Part shown: piece by piece, positions 1 through 8,884 of the stretch
Numbering within the stretch: position 1 is the first letter of the stretch
How the letters are laid out: each line of letters opens with the position of its first letter
Origin: Halovenus salina
Lineage (GTDB): Archaea; Halobacteriota; Halobacteria; Halobacteriales; Haloarculaceae
Direction: 5' to 3'
Assembly (NCBI RefSeq): GCF_026410925.1
Contig: NZ_CP112972.1
Location: 2,356,001-2,420,000 of the forward strand
DNA length: 64,000 nucleotides
The notes under the pieces: model-generated
Databases searched by the model: none
Seen by the model: the letters and a program-made list of their open reading frames with translations, nothing else
What the model was told of the DNA's origin: nothing
Position numbers and translations under genes: made by a program

Positions 1-708
1 AGAAGCAGTATAGCTAGCTTGGCCAATCTGAGTACTCCATATCTCCGACCCATCAGCAGGATTTAATGCATAAAGTTGCCCATTATTGTCCGCGATGTAA
101 AGAGCGTCTCCAACTGCTGCAGAAGACTGGAAAGCAGCATCGCTTTCAAACCGCCAGAGTTCAGATCCATCGTCTATGTTCACGGCATAAACATGTTTGT
201 TCTGATTGTTCTCACCCCCTCCCCCTCCAAAATATGCAACACCATCGTGGATAGCCGGGGTGGTATGATTATTACCGTCGGTGCCAAATTGCCAACGGCG
301 AGTCGGTGAACCGCGAGGACCATTTATCGCTGATGGAGAGCCGGTATTTTGATTGTCATACTGCGACCGTGGGAAGCCTGAGGTAACAAGTCCCGAACCG
401 CCCTCACCGGTATCTTCAGTTGGGGTATCTTCAGTTGGGGTATCTTCAGTTGGGGTATCTTCAGTTGGGGTATCTTCAGTTGGGGTATCTTCAGTTGGGG
501 TATCTTCAGTTGGGGTATCTTCAGTTGGGGTATCTTCAGTTGGTGTATCTTCAGTTGGGGTATCTTCAGTTGGTGTGTCATCGGATGAGGAGCGGACCAC
601 CTCCTCCGATTGGATCCCAAGCAACTCCTGTGCGCCAACATAGTAGCCAACGATACCACCAATCGCCCCGGTTCCAATGTAACCGATAAAGTCTCGTCGG
701 TCAGTCAC
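1..708 (-). CDS. Exported PQQ-repeat beta-propeller protein (3' end cut by window)
   Basis: The open frame runs from a GTG at 708 to the window edge, so only the first 236 codons are present. The N-terminus TDRRDFIGYIG followed by a Gly/Ile-rich hydrophobic run looks like a Tat signal. A low-complexity (PTEDT)n linker of about 11 units follows. After it come typical PQQ-type blades, for example DGSELWRFESDAAFQSS and LYALNPADGSEIWSTQIG. Such proteins fold as beta-propellers outside the cell; the ligand cannot be told from the sequence. The Thr/Glu/Pro linker probably spaces the propeller from the membrane or cell surface. Confidence 0.75.
   Translation of the reverse strand, partial: MTDRRDFIGYIGTGAIGGIVGYYVGAQELLGIQSEEVVRSSSDDTPTEDTPTEDTPTEDTPTEDTPTEDTPTEDTPTEDTPTEDTPTEDTPTEDTPTEDTGEGGSGLVTSGFPRSQYDNQNTGSPSAINGPRGSPTRRWQFGTDGNNHTTPAIHDGVAYFGGGGGENNQNKHVYAVNIDDGSELWRFESDAAFQSSAAVGDALYIADNNGQLYALNPADGSEIWSTQIGQASYTAS
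410..574 (-). repeat. 15-bp tandem repeat coding for PTEDT
   Basis: Eleven head-to-tail copies of a 15-bp unit (plus strand GTATCTTCAGTTGGG). They are nearly identical; a G-to-T change marks the copies nearest the gene start. The unit length is a multiple of three, so copy-number change would lengthen or shorten the Thr/Glu/Pro linker without breaking the frame. Confidence 0.95.
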
Positions 709-955
709 AATTTACGCAGATAAGTCGATATTATATATTACTGTGCATAGCTGTCTGATGTACTATAATATATTTGCCCTTCGAGGTGTGACAAGGCGTC
801 TGGCGAACGTCGTAGTTTATTACAAATGCCGACTTCCATTCGGCTTTAGCGTGCTGACTTCACGCTCTGTATCTTGCACCGCGGCTGCAAACTGTCCATT
901 CTGAAACAAATAAAACGATGCTACAAAACCCACAGGTCGACGTTCCATACCCCAG

Positions 956-2059
956 TCAATCCGGGGATGGACTGCTTGCGGTCGTCTCTGCGGTCTGTGC
1001 GGCGCGACAAATCGCCGACGGCGAGAGCTCGGTCTCACTCCAGGCCGGGAGCCGGTCGTCCGGACCAGGAGCTTCGACGCTTGCGGCGTATGCCCGGACC
1101 TGCTCGCGCTCGGCGCTTGAGTCGTAGTCGAGGCCGTTGAGCACGGCGTCCGTGGCGTACTGGTCGACGAGCCGGTCGGCGGCCGCTTGATACCGCTCGC
1201 GGAGACGGTCGTAGTCAGGGTCTAGGCCGTGGTCGGCGAGCGCCCGGAACAGCGCCGCACCGACCTCGTCGGCCATCGTCGACAGTCCGCTCGACCCCTC
1301 GACTGGTCGGTGGTCGTGTTTGTGGACGCCGAGGTCGACCTGTGCTGTCTGGTCCCGACCGGCGACCGCATACGCCTCCCCGAGCAGGCCGACTTCGAGC
1401 CCCCAGGTCCGCTGTGCGCGAACCTGTCTGGCAGCCTCGGCGGTGAACGCGAACTCCCCGGCCAGGGGATACCGGAACGCATCCAGATACGCCAGAAACG
1501 CGTCCCCGTCGCCGAGCGCGTCTATCAGCGGCGCGACGAACAGGCGTGTAAGGCGGCCGTAGAGCTGGTCGTTTTCGACGCGGGCGTAGTACCCCTTGAC
1601 GAAATCGTACCCGTGGGCAAGCGGCGCGAGCAGCCGTGGGACGTGGCGCTCGCCGTAGGTCGTCGCGTCCGCGTCGTGGACGACGACGTACTCGGCCCGG
1701 TCGGCGGCAACGCCCATTCCCAGCCACACGTCACGACCCTTCCCGTGTGGACCGTCGAGACCGTGCGCTGCAAGCGCATCGCTGACGCCTGCAGCGTTAC
1801 ACCACAGGACCGTCACGGACAGGTCGAAGTCAGTGACCCACTCGCGGAACGCACCCGCCGTTTCTACGGGCGCGCGGAGAGGGACGACAACTGAGGCCGG
1901 TCCGACCGTTTCGAGCGCCGAAAAGATGTGTTCGGGGGTAACTGCCTGCGGGGTGTCGCCGGCAATCGGCACCACGACAGCACACTCACCAAGCGGTGCT
2001 TTCGGCGTCGGGTCGGCCAGGTCATGAATCGTCGTCACGTACTCCTGTGCGTAATCCAT
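956..2059 (-). CDS. Glucosyl-3-phosphoglycerate synthase-like GT-A glycosyltransferase
   Basis: A 367-residue protein of the GT81-type glucosyl-/mannosyl-phosphoglycerate synthase group. It has a nucleotide-sugar-binding N-terminal half (CAVVVPIAGDTPQ), a DxD metal site in VVHDADATTYGERH, and a conserved central block (FVKGYYARVENDQLYGR, RYPLAGEFAF, WGLEVGLLGEAY). The family transfers glucose from an NDP-sugar to 3-phosphoglycerate, making a precursor of the compatible solute glucosylglycerate. It ends 3' of a dihydropteroate synthase gene with a 2-bp gap, so the two are probably one transcript. Start is the ATG at 2059. The substrate is inferred from family resemblance only. Confidence 0.65.
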   Translation of the reverse strand: MDYAQEYVTTIHDLADPTPKAPLGECAVVVPIAGDTPQAVTPEHIFSALETVGPASVVVPLRAPVETAGAFREWVTDFDLSVTVLWCNAAGVSDALAAHGLDGPHGKGRDVWLGMGVAADRAEYVVVHDADATTYGERHVPRLLAPLAHGYDFVKGYYARVENDQLYGRLTRLFVAPLIDALGDGDAFLAYLDAFRYPLAGEFAFTAEAARQVRAQRTWGLEVGLLGEAYAVAGRDQTAQVDLGVHKHDHRPVEGSSGLSTMADEVGAALFRALADHGLDPDYDRLRERYQAAADRLVDQYATDAVLNGLDYDSSAEREQVRAYAASVEAPGPDDRLPAWSETELSPSAICRAAQTAETTASSPSPD

Positions 2060-2061
2060 CG

Positions 2062-3243
2062 CTACCTCCCGGACTGACAGATATCTGCGACACCGTCAAG
2101 TTCCGCCCTCGACAGTTCGTCGGCCAGCGCCGCGAGTGCGCCAGTCGAGCCACCGAGCAGGAGACCGTCGGTTCCGGCCACGACCGTGACACCGGCCGTC
2201 TCGGCGGCCTCGACGAGTTCTTGTGCTGTCTCGCCGTCGACTCCGTCTACCTGTATCACGCGACCGGTGAGGCCGTCGGCGGCAGTCCCGTCTGCACCGA
2301 TGTTCTCGATACGTCGCCGGAGTTCGCCGGGCGTCGGGGCGTCGAGTTCGGTCGCCGTCACGCCCGCGGCCGTGGCGCTCGCTCGCTCGGTGAAGGCGTC
2401 ACCAATCTGTGCGGCGTCACTGGTCTCGGCGACGTCGTGGGTCCGGACGACGTGAGCACCGCGTTCGACGGCCATCGCGGTGGCAGCAAGACTGACCGGT
2501 AGCGCCTCCTCGGTCGACCGGTCAGCGATGGTCCGCAGGAAGTTCTTGCGGTTGATAGAGACCAGAAGCGGGCGGCCGTAGGCCCGGAACTCCGGGAGCC
2601 GCTCGAATGTCTCGTGGTCGTTGTCGATGGTCTTTGCTTCGCTCCAGCCGCCGAAGGCGGGGTCGAGAATCGTCTTCTCCGTCATCCCGTTCTGGTCGAG
2701 TGCGGCGTAGACCTTGTCGACGTAGTCGGCCTGTCGCGCCCACGCTGACGAGCGGGCGTCGGCCCAGTCCACGTCGCCGACCGCGCCGGGGCGTTCGATG
2801 TCCGGTGGGCTCGCCATCTTGCCGACGGCCACGTCGTACTCCCGACAGACCTCGGGCATCTCTGGGTCGGCAAAGCCACAGATGTCGTTCACCATGTCGA
2901 ACCCACGGTCGAGCGCCGCTCGGGCCACTGAGGCGTACCGCGTCTCGATGGAGAAAATCGCGTCACCGCTCACGGACTCGATTGTCTCGACGGCGGTGTC
3001 GAGTCTGTCTCGTTCCTGTTCGGCCGAGAGCACGTCAAGGCGCTTGTTGGCCGATTCAAGGCCGATATCGACGATATCGGCTCCCTCGCCGATGAGCTCC
3101 TCGTCGACGTAAGCCGCCGCCTCGCCAGGGTCGTCGTACACCGACGGATCGTACGGTGACTCTTTGCTGACGTTCAGTACGCCCATAATCCGTGTCGGAT
3201 GGTCGTCACCAATATGCAGCCCGGCTGCGTCGACAGTTCGCAT
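2062..3243 (-). CDS. folP: Dihydropteroate synthase, archaeal type with C-terminal extension
   Basis: The family condenses 6-hydroxymethyl-dihydropterin pyrophosphate with p-aminobenzoate to dihydropteroate in folate synthesis. Visible family motifs are IMGVLNVSKESPYDPSVY near the start, GADIVDIGLES (the GADIIDIGGES equivalent), DMVNDICGF, ILDPAFGGWSE and RPLLVSINRKNFL. The first 270 residues cover the TIM barrel. About 110 extra C-terminal residues are not part of bacterial FolP, as in other haloarchaeal homologues. I chose ATG 3243 because MRTVDAAGLHIGDDHP leads directly into the barrel; upstream in-frame codons are less acidic. It is followed 2 bp later by the glycosyltransferase gene. Confidence 0.75.
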   Translation of the reverse strand: MRTVDAAGLHIGDDHPTRIMGVLNVSKESPYDPSVYDDPGEAAAYVDEELIGEGADIVDIGLESANKRLDVLSAEQERDRLDTAVETIESVSGDAIFSIETRYASVARAALDRGFDMVNDICGFADPEMPEVCREYDVAVGKMASPPDIERPGAVGDVDWADARSSAWARQADYVDKVYAALDQNGMTEKTILDPAFGGWSEAKTIDNDHETFERLPEFRAYGRPLLVSINRKNFLRTIADRSTEEALPVSLAATAMAVERGAHVVRTHDVAETSDAAQIGDAFTERASATAAGVTATELDAPTPGELRRRIENIGADGTAADGLTGRVIQVDGVDGETAQELVEAAETAGVTVVAGTDGLLLGGSTGALAALADELSRAELDGVADICQSGR

Positions 3244-3367
3244 TGCCAGTACTTGGATTGTGCCTATTAATGACTGCCGGTTCCGGAAGTAATCTGGACT
3301 GATATGATTGCTAATGATTGTATATATCAACATGAATCTTTTACCACTCTGTCACATACTCACAAAT

Positions 3368-3538
3368 ATGAAGTCCACACGAAAGGGGCTACGTGCAGGA
3401 GACCTAGAGAAAGACACCTACGGGCGGCTCCGGTGCTCGTCGTGTGAGATGGACCTCGATACCGAAAACGACCCGGATGTCGTCGGTAAGGTACGGGCCT
3501 GTCCCGAATGCGGCGCACAGTGGAAGGAAGTCGGATAA
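3368..3538 (+). CDS. Small zinc-finger protein, HVO_0758-type
   Basis: A 56-residue basic/acidic protein with two CxxC knuckles, CSSC (in RLRCSSCEMDL) and CPEC (in ACPECGAQWKE), that should bind one zinc. The start KSTRKGLRAGDLEKDTYGRL matches the haloarchaeal HVO_0758 family as I recall it. One-domain zinc-finger proteins of this kind are abundant in haloarchaea and act in regulation; the partner is unknown. ATG 3368 gives the family-length product. Confidence 0.75.
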   Translation: MKSTRKGLRAGDLEKDTYGRLRCSSCEMDLDTENDPDVVGKVRACPECGAQWKEVG

Positions 3539-3570
3539 CAGTAAAGCCCACGCCACTCACTGAGTCGTAT

Positions 3571-4059
3571 ATGGAATTCACGGGAGACGAGCTGGCCGGC
3601 GTTGTCGACCTCTTCGGAGGACTCACGCGGGGAGAGTTGTCGGAGGCGCTCGCCGAGCTCGCGTACAGGCAGGGAGAAAGCTACGATGCGAGCGCCTTCG
3701 CGGAGGGTATCGACGAGGCGATCCGGACCTACCATCTCGTTGCTGTCGACGCCGGGGCGCTTGATGCGGTGGTTGACGAGCCGTTGTTGCTCGCCGGCCC
3801 GCTTTCATTTCCGACGCTGCCGACTGACGCCAGAGACCTGCCACATATACTGGATATCGAGGCCCGCTCGGTCTCGACGGATGCAGTCGGCCCGACAGTC
3901 GCAGAGATGTTCCGCGAAGACGCTCGGGCGGCCATCGAGGCTGGTGACGCCGACCGCATCGAGACCCTGCTCGATGCCAGCTACGAACTCGAACCCTGGG
4001 CGGACGTGACGCTGACGGGGATTCGTGAGGAGCTGGCTGGAGCGACACAAACAAATTAA
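3571..4059 (+). CDS. Conserved haloarchaeal protein of unknown function
   Basis: 162 residues, acidic, mostly helical in appearance (LAGVVDLFGGLTRGELSEAL, ASAFAEGIDEAIRTYHLV). No catalytic motif is seen. The start ATG 3571 is preceded by a short gap after the zinc-finger gene and gives MEFTGDELAG. It ends 18 bp before the Nudix gene, so the two are likely co-transcribed. Confidence 0.7.
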   Translation: MEFTGDELAGVVDLFGGLTRGELSEALAELAYRQGESYDASAFAEGIDEAIRTYHLVAVDAGALDAVVDEPLLLAGPLSFPTLPTDARDLPHILDIEARSVSTDAVGPTVAEMFREDARAAIEAGDADRIETLLDASYELEPWADVTLTGIREELAGATQTN

Positions 4060-4077
4060 GCCGCTGGGTCACGTTGT

Positions 4078-4677
4078 ATGAACATGCATCTCGATGGGGT
4101 GAGACGGCTCGACCCGACGCTGACGACAGCCGAGCGCCGGGACTCTGCAGTCCTCGCTGGGGTCGTTGAGCGCGATACCCCTCATCTCCTCGTTACGAAG
4201 CGTGCCGAACACCTCTCAAATCATCCCGGCCAGATGAGCTTTCCGGGCGGGCGACGCGAACCCGAGGACGAGACGCTCTTCGAGACGGCCACCCGCGAGG
4301 CCAACGAGGAGGTCTGTCTCGACCCTTCGGAAGTCTCGCTCGTCGGCCGTCTCGACGACATCGTCACTGTCACCGGCTTCTCTGTCAGTCCGTTTGTCGC
4401 ACGGATCCCCGACCGCAAGTATCTGCCCTGTGACGACGAAGTGGCCGAGATTGCGATCCTCCCGGTCGCGGCGCTGACAGATCTCGATAACTACCACGGC
4501 GAGTACCGCGACCACCCTGAGCGCGGCCGGATTCGCGTGCATTACTTTTACGTCGACGAGTACACCGTCTGGGGGGCGACCGCTCGCATGCTCGTCCAGT
4601 TGCTCGAGCTGACCACCGACTGGACGGCACCCGAGATAGACGAAGTCGTCGACGCCGACGCGGAGTATCCGCTGTAG
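4078..4677 (+). CDS. Nudix hydrolase, CoA pyrophosphatase (NudL/UPF0035 type)
   Basis: A 199-residue Nudix protein. The Nudix box lies at about residues 57-79: GGRREPEDETLFETA then TREANEEVCL, fitting GX5EX7REUXEEXGU with Cys in place of the last Gly. Upstream is the UPF0035 signature LLVTKRAEHLSNHPGQMSF, which marks coenzyme A diphosphatases. The expected reaction is hydrolysis of CoA or acyl-CoA to 3',5'-ADP and phosphopantetheine. Start is ATG 4078; a second ATG lies two codons downstream. Confidence 0.8.
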   Translation: MNMHLDGVRRLDPTLTTAERRDSAVLAGVVERDTPHLLVTKRAEHLSNHPGQMSFPGGRREPEDETLFETATREANEEVCLDPSEVSLVGRLDDIVTVTGFSVSPFVARIPDRKYLPCDDEVAEIAILPVAALTDLDNYHGEYRDHPERGRIRVHYFYVDEYTVWGATARMLVQLLELTTDWTAPEIDEVVDADAEYPL

Positions 4678-4749
4678 TTTCCCCGAATTTTCGTGCCAAT
4701 CGACAGGATTATGACTCACGGGCCGTTGAGAAACACAGACGAAACGGCC

Positions 4750-5535
4750 ATGACAGTACTTACAGGCGAACGGCTGACAAACGTGGGCATCGACGCGGTC
4801 GCGCTTAAGCCGACCGAGGTCGACGTTGAACGCGCCCGCGACCTGGACGTGCAGACTGTGACCATCGACTACGAAGGCCACGAGCACGTCCCAGCGCCAG
4901 CCGTCTTCGAACGCCTGGCCGAAGAGGCCGACGTGAGGGCGACGGTTCCGGTCCGTGCGGACGGCTTCGACCCGCTCGGCGACGAGAGTGTCCGGAACAA
5001 TCTCCCCGATGTCGTCGGAGAGGTCCTCGTCGCCGGCCACCCTGCCTACCTCGAACGGGACGAGCGAAAGCGGGCCATCGCGCCGCGACTCAGCGCCGCA
5101 ATCACAGACAGTAACGAGCCCTGGGTTGGCACCGAGGGCATCGAACGCACGGCCCTCGCTGCCGGCGGCACACAGTACGAGCTCCTCTCGGGTAGTACCA
5201 TCCGCGACGTGCGGGCACTCCGGGAGGTCGGCTTCGACGGAGAGATTGCGGTCTACGCGCCGACCGTGTTGACCGACGACGAGGACGTAGTTCTCGACGC
5301 TGTCGGCGACTACACCGCCCGCCGCGGCCCAGTCCGGGCTGCACTCCCCGACGACTGCCCGCACGATAGCACTATCAAGGGCGACGCCCGAGAGACGCTG
5401 CTGACGGCCTGCTGTGACTACGCGCTCGCCGGCATCAACGACACTGTCACTCACCAGGCGAATCTGCTCAAGGAGGCTGGTGTCGACCATATCGTCGCCT
5501 ACCCGGCCCGTGGGCTCGACGCACTCGGGGTGTGA
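4750..5535 (+). CDS. Conserved haloarchaeal protein, unknown (possible TIM-barrel fold)
   Basis: 261 residues. Alternating short strands and helices (NVGIDAVALKPTEVDVERAR, TVTIDYEGHEHVPAPAVFER, VRATVPVRADGF) suggest a beta/alpha barrel, but I do not recognise a catalytic signature. A Cys pair lies in LLTACCDYALAG. ATG 4750 was chosen because the preceding in-frame stretch from 4693 does not look conserved. Gene ends convergent with the next one. Confidence 0.65.
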   Translation: MTVLTGERLTNVGIDAVALKPTEVDVERARDLDVQTVTIDYEGHEHVPAPAVFERLAEEADVRATVPVRADGFDPLGDESVRNNLPDVVGEVLVAGHPAYLERDERKRAIAPRLSAAITDSNEPWVGTEGIERTALAAGGTQYELLSGSTIRDVRALREVGFDGEIAVYAPTVLTDDEDVVLDAVGDYTARRGPVRAALPDDCPHDSTIKGDARETLLTACCDYALAGINDTVTHQANLLKEAGVDHIVAYPARGLDALGV

Positions 5536-5598
5536 CTGCTGTCGGCAATTTCAGGTGACGTATTCTCGATAAGAAGAGCCAATCAGCGGACGGGGGAG

Positions 5599-6189
5599 CT
5601 ATATGAAGTCGTTGCTTCGCCAGTCGACACTGCTGCCTTCGTCGCCCTCACCAGGGTCGTCGGTGACAGTGATAGATGCCGGTACTTCCTCGCCATCGAC
5701 GATGCGAATCGCCTCGATATCCTCTTCGTTAGTTGCGACAACGGTGAGTGCCCCTTTCTCGGCGCGGCGGGCAATCTCACAGAGCACCTCGAACATCTGG
5801 TACTGGAGTGCGGTGTTCTGGAGCACCGTCTCGCGGTCGCCCTTGAAGCAGGCGTACTCGACGAGCTCGGACTCGATTTCCTCCTCCTCGTCGAGTGAGC
5901 CCCACTGTGGGCCGCCGCCGCTGGTTCGCGGTGGCTTTCCCGGAGGGGTCTCTTCTGGGTCTTCCTCGTAGACGCGGTTCTCGGTCACGCTGGCTTTCAG
6001 CTGGGCCGTCGGCGTGTACTTGCTGATGCTGTCGTCGGCCGGTACCGCGCTGATGATGAGCGTGTTGTTCCGTCGGGTAAACTCGATGTCGTCGACACGG
6101 TCGGGGAGGTCGGGGTCCTCCAGGTACTCGTGGAGCTCTTCAAGTGGCAGTTCCAGCGTCGAGTGGAGTCTGTATACGCGGCTGGTCAT
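5599..6189 (-). CDS. Conserved haloarchaeal protein of unknown function
   Basis: 196 residues. The N-terminal part (RVYRLHSTLELPLEELHEYL) and the block NTLIISAVPADDSISKYTPT look conserved, followed by an acidic linker with PPGKPPRTSGGG, then a second alpha/beta part (ALTVVATNEEDIEAIRIVDG). No known motif. ATG 6189 was preferred over upstream codons. Confidence 0.65.
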   Translation of the reverse strand: MTSRVYRLHSTLELPLEELHEYLEDPDLPDRVDDIEFTRRNNTLIISAVPADDSISKYTPTAQLKASVTENRVYEEDPEETPPGKPPRTSGGGPQWGSLDEEEEIESELVEYACFKGDRETVLQNTALQYQMFEVLCEIARRAEKGALTVVATNEEDIEAIRIVDGEEVPASITVTDDPGEGDEGSSVDWRSNDFI

Positions 6190-6302
6190 GGATGTAGTGG
6201 GAGCTGAATGGGCCGGGTTGTCTGCTTTGGCAACGACTCGATACAGATATCTACGGGACCCATCCATAAATGGGCTACCCTTCTGTGCCGTTGAACGGGC
6301 CG

Positions 6303-6641
6303 TCAGTCGTCAGCGGCAGCCGTGTCCCCGGCTCCGTCCTCGGCGGCGTACTCGTCTTCGATGCTCGGCGGGTACTTGCCGCGGTCAAGCGTGAGGTCTG
6401 ACTGTGGTCGAGCCATACAGGTCAGGGCGTACTCGGATTTCTCCTCGTCGGTCAGCCCGCGTGCGGCCGGCTGTGTCACCTCGCCTTCGATAATCTTTGC
6501 CGAACAGGCCAGACACATCCCGACCCGACAGGAGAACTCCTGTGCGATGCCCTCCTCGATACACCGGTTCAGAATCGTCTCCTTGTCGGAGACGGTGATG
6601 GCCTCGCCGGTTCCGACGAACTCGACTGTGTGCTCTGTCAT
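6303..6641 (-). CDS. 2Fe-2S ferredoxin, plant type
   Basis: 112 residues with the plant-type cluster motif Cx4CxxC in SCRVGMCLACSAKI and the fourth ligand in ALTCMARP about 40 residues later. It should be a soluble one-electron carrier. The C-terminus is an acidic tail (EDEYAAEDGAGDTAAADD), as is common in halophilic ferredoxins. It is a single gene with a start at ATG 6641. Confidence 0.9.
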   Translation of the reverse strand: MTEHTVEFVGTGEAITVSDKETILNRCIEEGIAQEFSCRVGMCLACSAKIIEGEVTQPAARGLTDEEKSEYALTCMARPQSDLTLDRGKYPPSIEDEYAAEDGAGDTAAADD

Positions 6642-6681
6642 TGTCTTTCCTACAATCGTACCGCACTAAACTGTTAAGGTG

Positions 6682-7974
6682 TCACTCGGCGTCGTGTTCG
6701 CCCGAAAATAGCTTCTCGATTGTACCGGCGAGGACGTCGACACCGATATCGAGTGAGCGTTCGTCGACGTCGAACGTCGCGGTGTGGTGGCCGCCAGGGT
6801 GGTTCGTTCCGATGCCTACGAAGGAAGCGACGCCGCCGGTCTCCTGGACCCGGTTCATCAGGTAGGTCGCGTCCTCGCTCGCGCCGAGATCGCCCGTGGG
6901 TGCGACGTGTGTGACGCCGTCGTGGCCGTCGGCTACCCCGGCGACGACATCGGCCACAGCATCGTCGCTCTCGGCGCTGGGGGCCTCGCTGCCGCGCTCG
7001 ATGTCGACGGTGCAGTCGTGCATCTCGGCAGCCGACTCAATGACCTGTTCGGCCCGGTCGCGGGTGTAGTCCATCAACTCGGTCGTCTCGCCGCGGACCT
7101 CTCCCTCGAGATAGGCGTCCTCGGCGATGATGTTCGAGGCCGTCCCGCCGGCTACCTCACCGGCGTTGACGCGTGTTGCGCCGTCGCCGTGGCGAGCGAT
7201 GCCATAGAGGTTCTGTATCGCGGTTGCCATTGCTTGGACTGCGTTCGCTCCCGCGTTGGGTTGTGCGCCAGCGTGTGCCGACTCGCCCGCGAACGTCGCT
7301 TCGAGGTGGGTGACGGCGTAGAATCCGCCCATCCCTGCGATGACTGTTCCGCTGGGGTTGTCAAGGCCGATGTGGACCGCGAGCAGGGCATCGACGTCGT
7401 CGAGGCGGCCGCTCTTGGCAATCGGCCTGCCGCCGCCGACGACCTCCTCGGCGGGCTGGAAGATGACCTTCAGCGTCCCGTCGAAGTCGGCATCGACGAA
7501 CTCGCGGACGACGCCGAGCCCGAAGGTCATGTGTGCGTCGTGCCCGCAGGCGTGCATGTATCCCTCGTGAACCGAGCGGAACCCCTCTTCTGCGGGCTGA
7601 TGGCCCGGTCCGTCGGCCTCTCGCTGTGGGAGGCCGTCGATGTCGACCCGGAGCGCGACGGTCGGGCCGTCGCCCCCCTCGATTGTCGCTATCGCACCGG
7701 TGTAGCCGCCGGCGAGTTCGTCGAGAATCTCGTCGTCGGCCTCGGTCTCTCGCGCCCGGTTGAGCCAGGCGTCGCGGGTCTCCCGGTCGGGGAGGCCCTG
7801 GCGCTCGCCCTCGGCGAGTATCTCGGGACCGAACGCGACGTCGTCGACGCCGAAGGCCCGCAGCTCCTCGATGATGCGTGCTGTCGTCTGAAACTCACAC
7901 CAGGCAGGTTCGGGGCGGCGGTGGAACTCTCGGCGTCGCGAGACGAGCCAGTCAGAGTGGACGGATTCGGCCAT
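6682..7974 (-). CDS. M20-family amidohydrolase (AbgA/HipO-like)
   Basis: 430 residues. Metal-site motifs of the M20D group are visible: HACGHDAHMTFGLG, the catalytic Glu pair in FQPAEEVVGGGR, AVHIGLD, and the C-terminal GIGTNHPGGHHTATFDVDE. The dimerisation domain is present (THLEATFAGESAHAGAQPN). Members hydrolyse amides such as p-aminobenzoyl-glutamate or N-acyl amino acids. An insertion near residues 60-85 (EGERQGLPDRETRDAWLN) resembles AbgA. Start ATG 7974 (MAESVHSDW). The substrate is not decided by sequence. Confidence 0.8.
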   Translation of the reverse strand: MAESVHSDWLVSRRREFHRRPEPAWCEFQTTARIIEELRAFGVDDVAFGPEILAEGERQGLPDRETRDAWLNRARETEADDEILDELAGGYTGAIATIEGGDGPTVALRVDIDGLPQREADGPGHQPAEEGFRSVHEGYMHACGHDAHMTFGLGVVREFVDADFDGTLKVIFQPAEEVVGGGRPIAKSGRLDDVDALLAVHIGLDNPSGTVIAGMGGFYAVTHLEATFAGESAHAGAQPNAGANAVQAMATAIQNLYGIARHGDGATRVNAGEVAGGTASNIIAEDAYLEGEVRGETTELMDYTRDRAEQVIESAAEMHDCTVDIERGSEAPSAESDDAVADVVAGVADGHDGVTHVAPTGDLGASEDATYLMNRVQETGGVASFVGIGTNHPGGHHTATFDVDERSLDIGVDVLAGTIEKLFSGEHDAE

Positions 7975-8024
7975 GTCCCAACAAAAGGGGGTCAGGGATA
8001 TAAACGGACCCGACTGCGGCAACG

Positions 8025-8348
8025 CTACTCGCCAGTCTGGCTGAACTGCTCGACATCGGCGGAGATGTGGATGCTGTCAGGGTACTCCTCGCCGGCAATC
8101 TGGCGGGCAAACTCGTTGTGGTCGATAATCTCGATGACCCGGGTGTAGACAGTGTACTCCCACGGGCGAAAGCGACCGTCCTCGCGCAGGCCCTTGTACA
8201 GTGGCACCGTATGGCGCGAGGGGGGCTTTGGGTGTGGCCCCTTAAGCTCGGCACCCTTGCGCTCAGCTCGCCCCTTGATATCGGAGACGACCGACTCCAG
8301 CATGTCTCCGTCTCCGCTCTTGAGCGTGAGCCGAGTGATGAACGGCAT
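8025..8348 (-). CDS. uS10/mL48-like ribosomal protein paralogue
   Basis: 107 residues that align with ribosomal protein S10: TLKSGDGDMLESVVSDIKGR, the KGAELKGPHPKPPSRHTVPL loop region, and YTVYTRVIEIIDHNEFARQI. It is not the main S10 gene, which sits with EF-1A in archaea; it is a haloarchaeal extra copy annotated elsewhere as uS10/mL48 family. Role unknown; a ribosome- or NusE-like transcription role is possible. It is divergent from the Nudix gene at 8451. Confidence 0.75.
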   Translation of the reverse strand: MPFITRLTLKSGDGDMLESVVSDIKGRAERKGAELKGPHPKPPSRHTVPLYKGLREDGRFRPWEYTVYTRVIEIIDHNEFARQIAGEEYPDSIHISADVEQFSQTGE

Positions 8349-8450
8349 ACACGACGACAACACGGGCGAAGACAAAACCCATTCGTTTTCGATTGCCCGC
8401 CGAGCAGTCGTTCGACATTCACTTAACGCATGCCATACTAGGTGGTTACA

Positions 8451-8879
8451 ATGAAGGAGGCCACGAGCGCGGGAGCCATCCTCTTTCGCGATACACGTGG
8501 CTGTCGAGAGTATCTCCTCTTGAAAAGCCGCCCAGGCGACTGGGAATTTCCCAAAGGCGGTGTCGAAGGAGAGGAGGAACTCCAGCAGACGGCGATACGC
8601 GAGGTGAAAGAGGAGGCCGGAATCGGCGATTTCCGGCTCATCGATGGCTTCCGCGAGGAGTACGACTACGTCTTCGAGGCGGGTGGTGACACCATCCACA
8701 AAACAGTCCATCTGTTCATCGCTCGCTCGTTCGAGGCGTCGGCGGAACTGTCACACGAACACCGCGACCACCAGTGGCGCGACTACGAACAGGCGATAAA
8801 CACCATCACACAGGACGGACCGCGTGAAATCTTGCGCAAGGCCGATAAGTTCCTCGACGACAAGTTCGCCGAGGAGTAA
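8451..8879 (+). CDS. Nudix hydrolase, Ap4A-hydrolase type
   Basis: 142 residues. The box is GGVEGEEELQQTAIREVKE followed by EAG, preceded by WEFPKG, the order seen in diadenosine tetraphosphatases and related small Nudix enzymes. ATG 8451 is chosen; a GTG three codons upstream is in frame. Likely cleaves dinucleoside polyphosphates or other NDP-X alarm nucleotides in the cytoplasm. Confidence 0.8.
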   Translation: MKEATSAGAILFRDTRGCREYLLLKSRPGDWEFPKGGVEGEEELQQTAIREVKEEAGIGDFRLIDGFREEYDYVFEAGGDTIHKTVHLFIARSFEASAELSHEHRDHQWRDYEQAINTITQDGPREILRKADKFLDDKFAEE

Positions 8880-8884
8880 CCCGA

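Noticed and set aside
410..574. Regular short repeats that could be mistaken for a CRISPR array
   Set aside because: The units are 15 bp, directly adjacent with no spacers, and in frame within a coding region.
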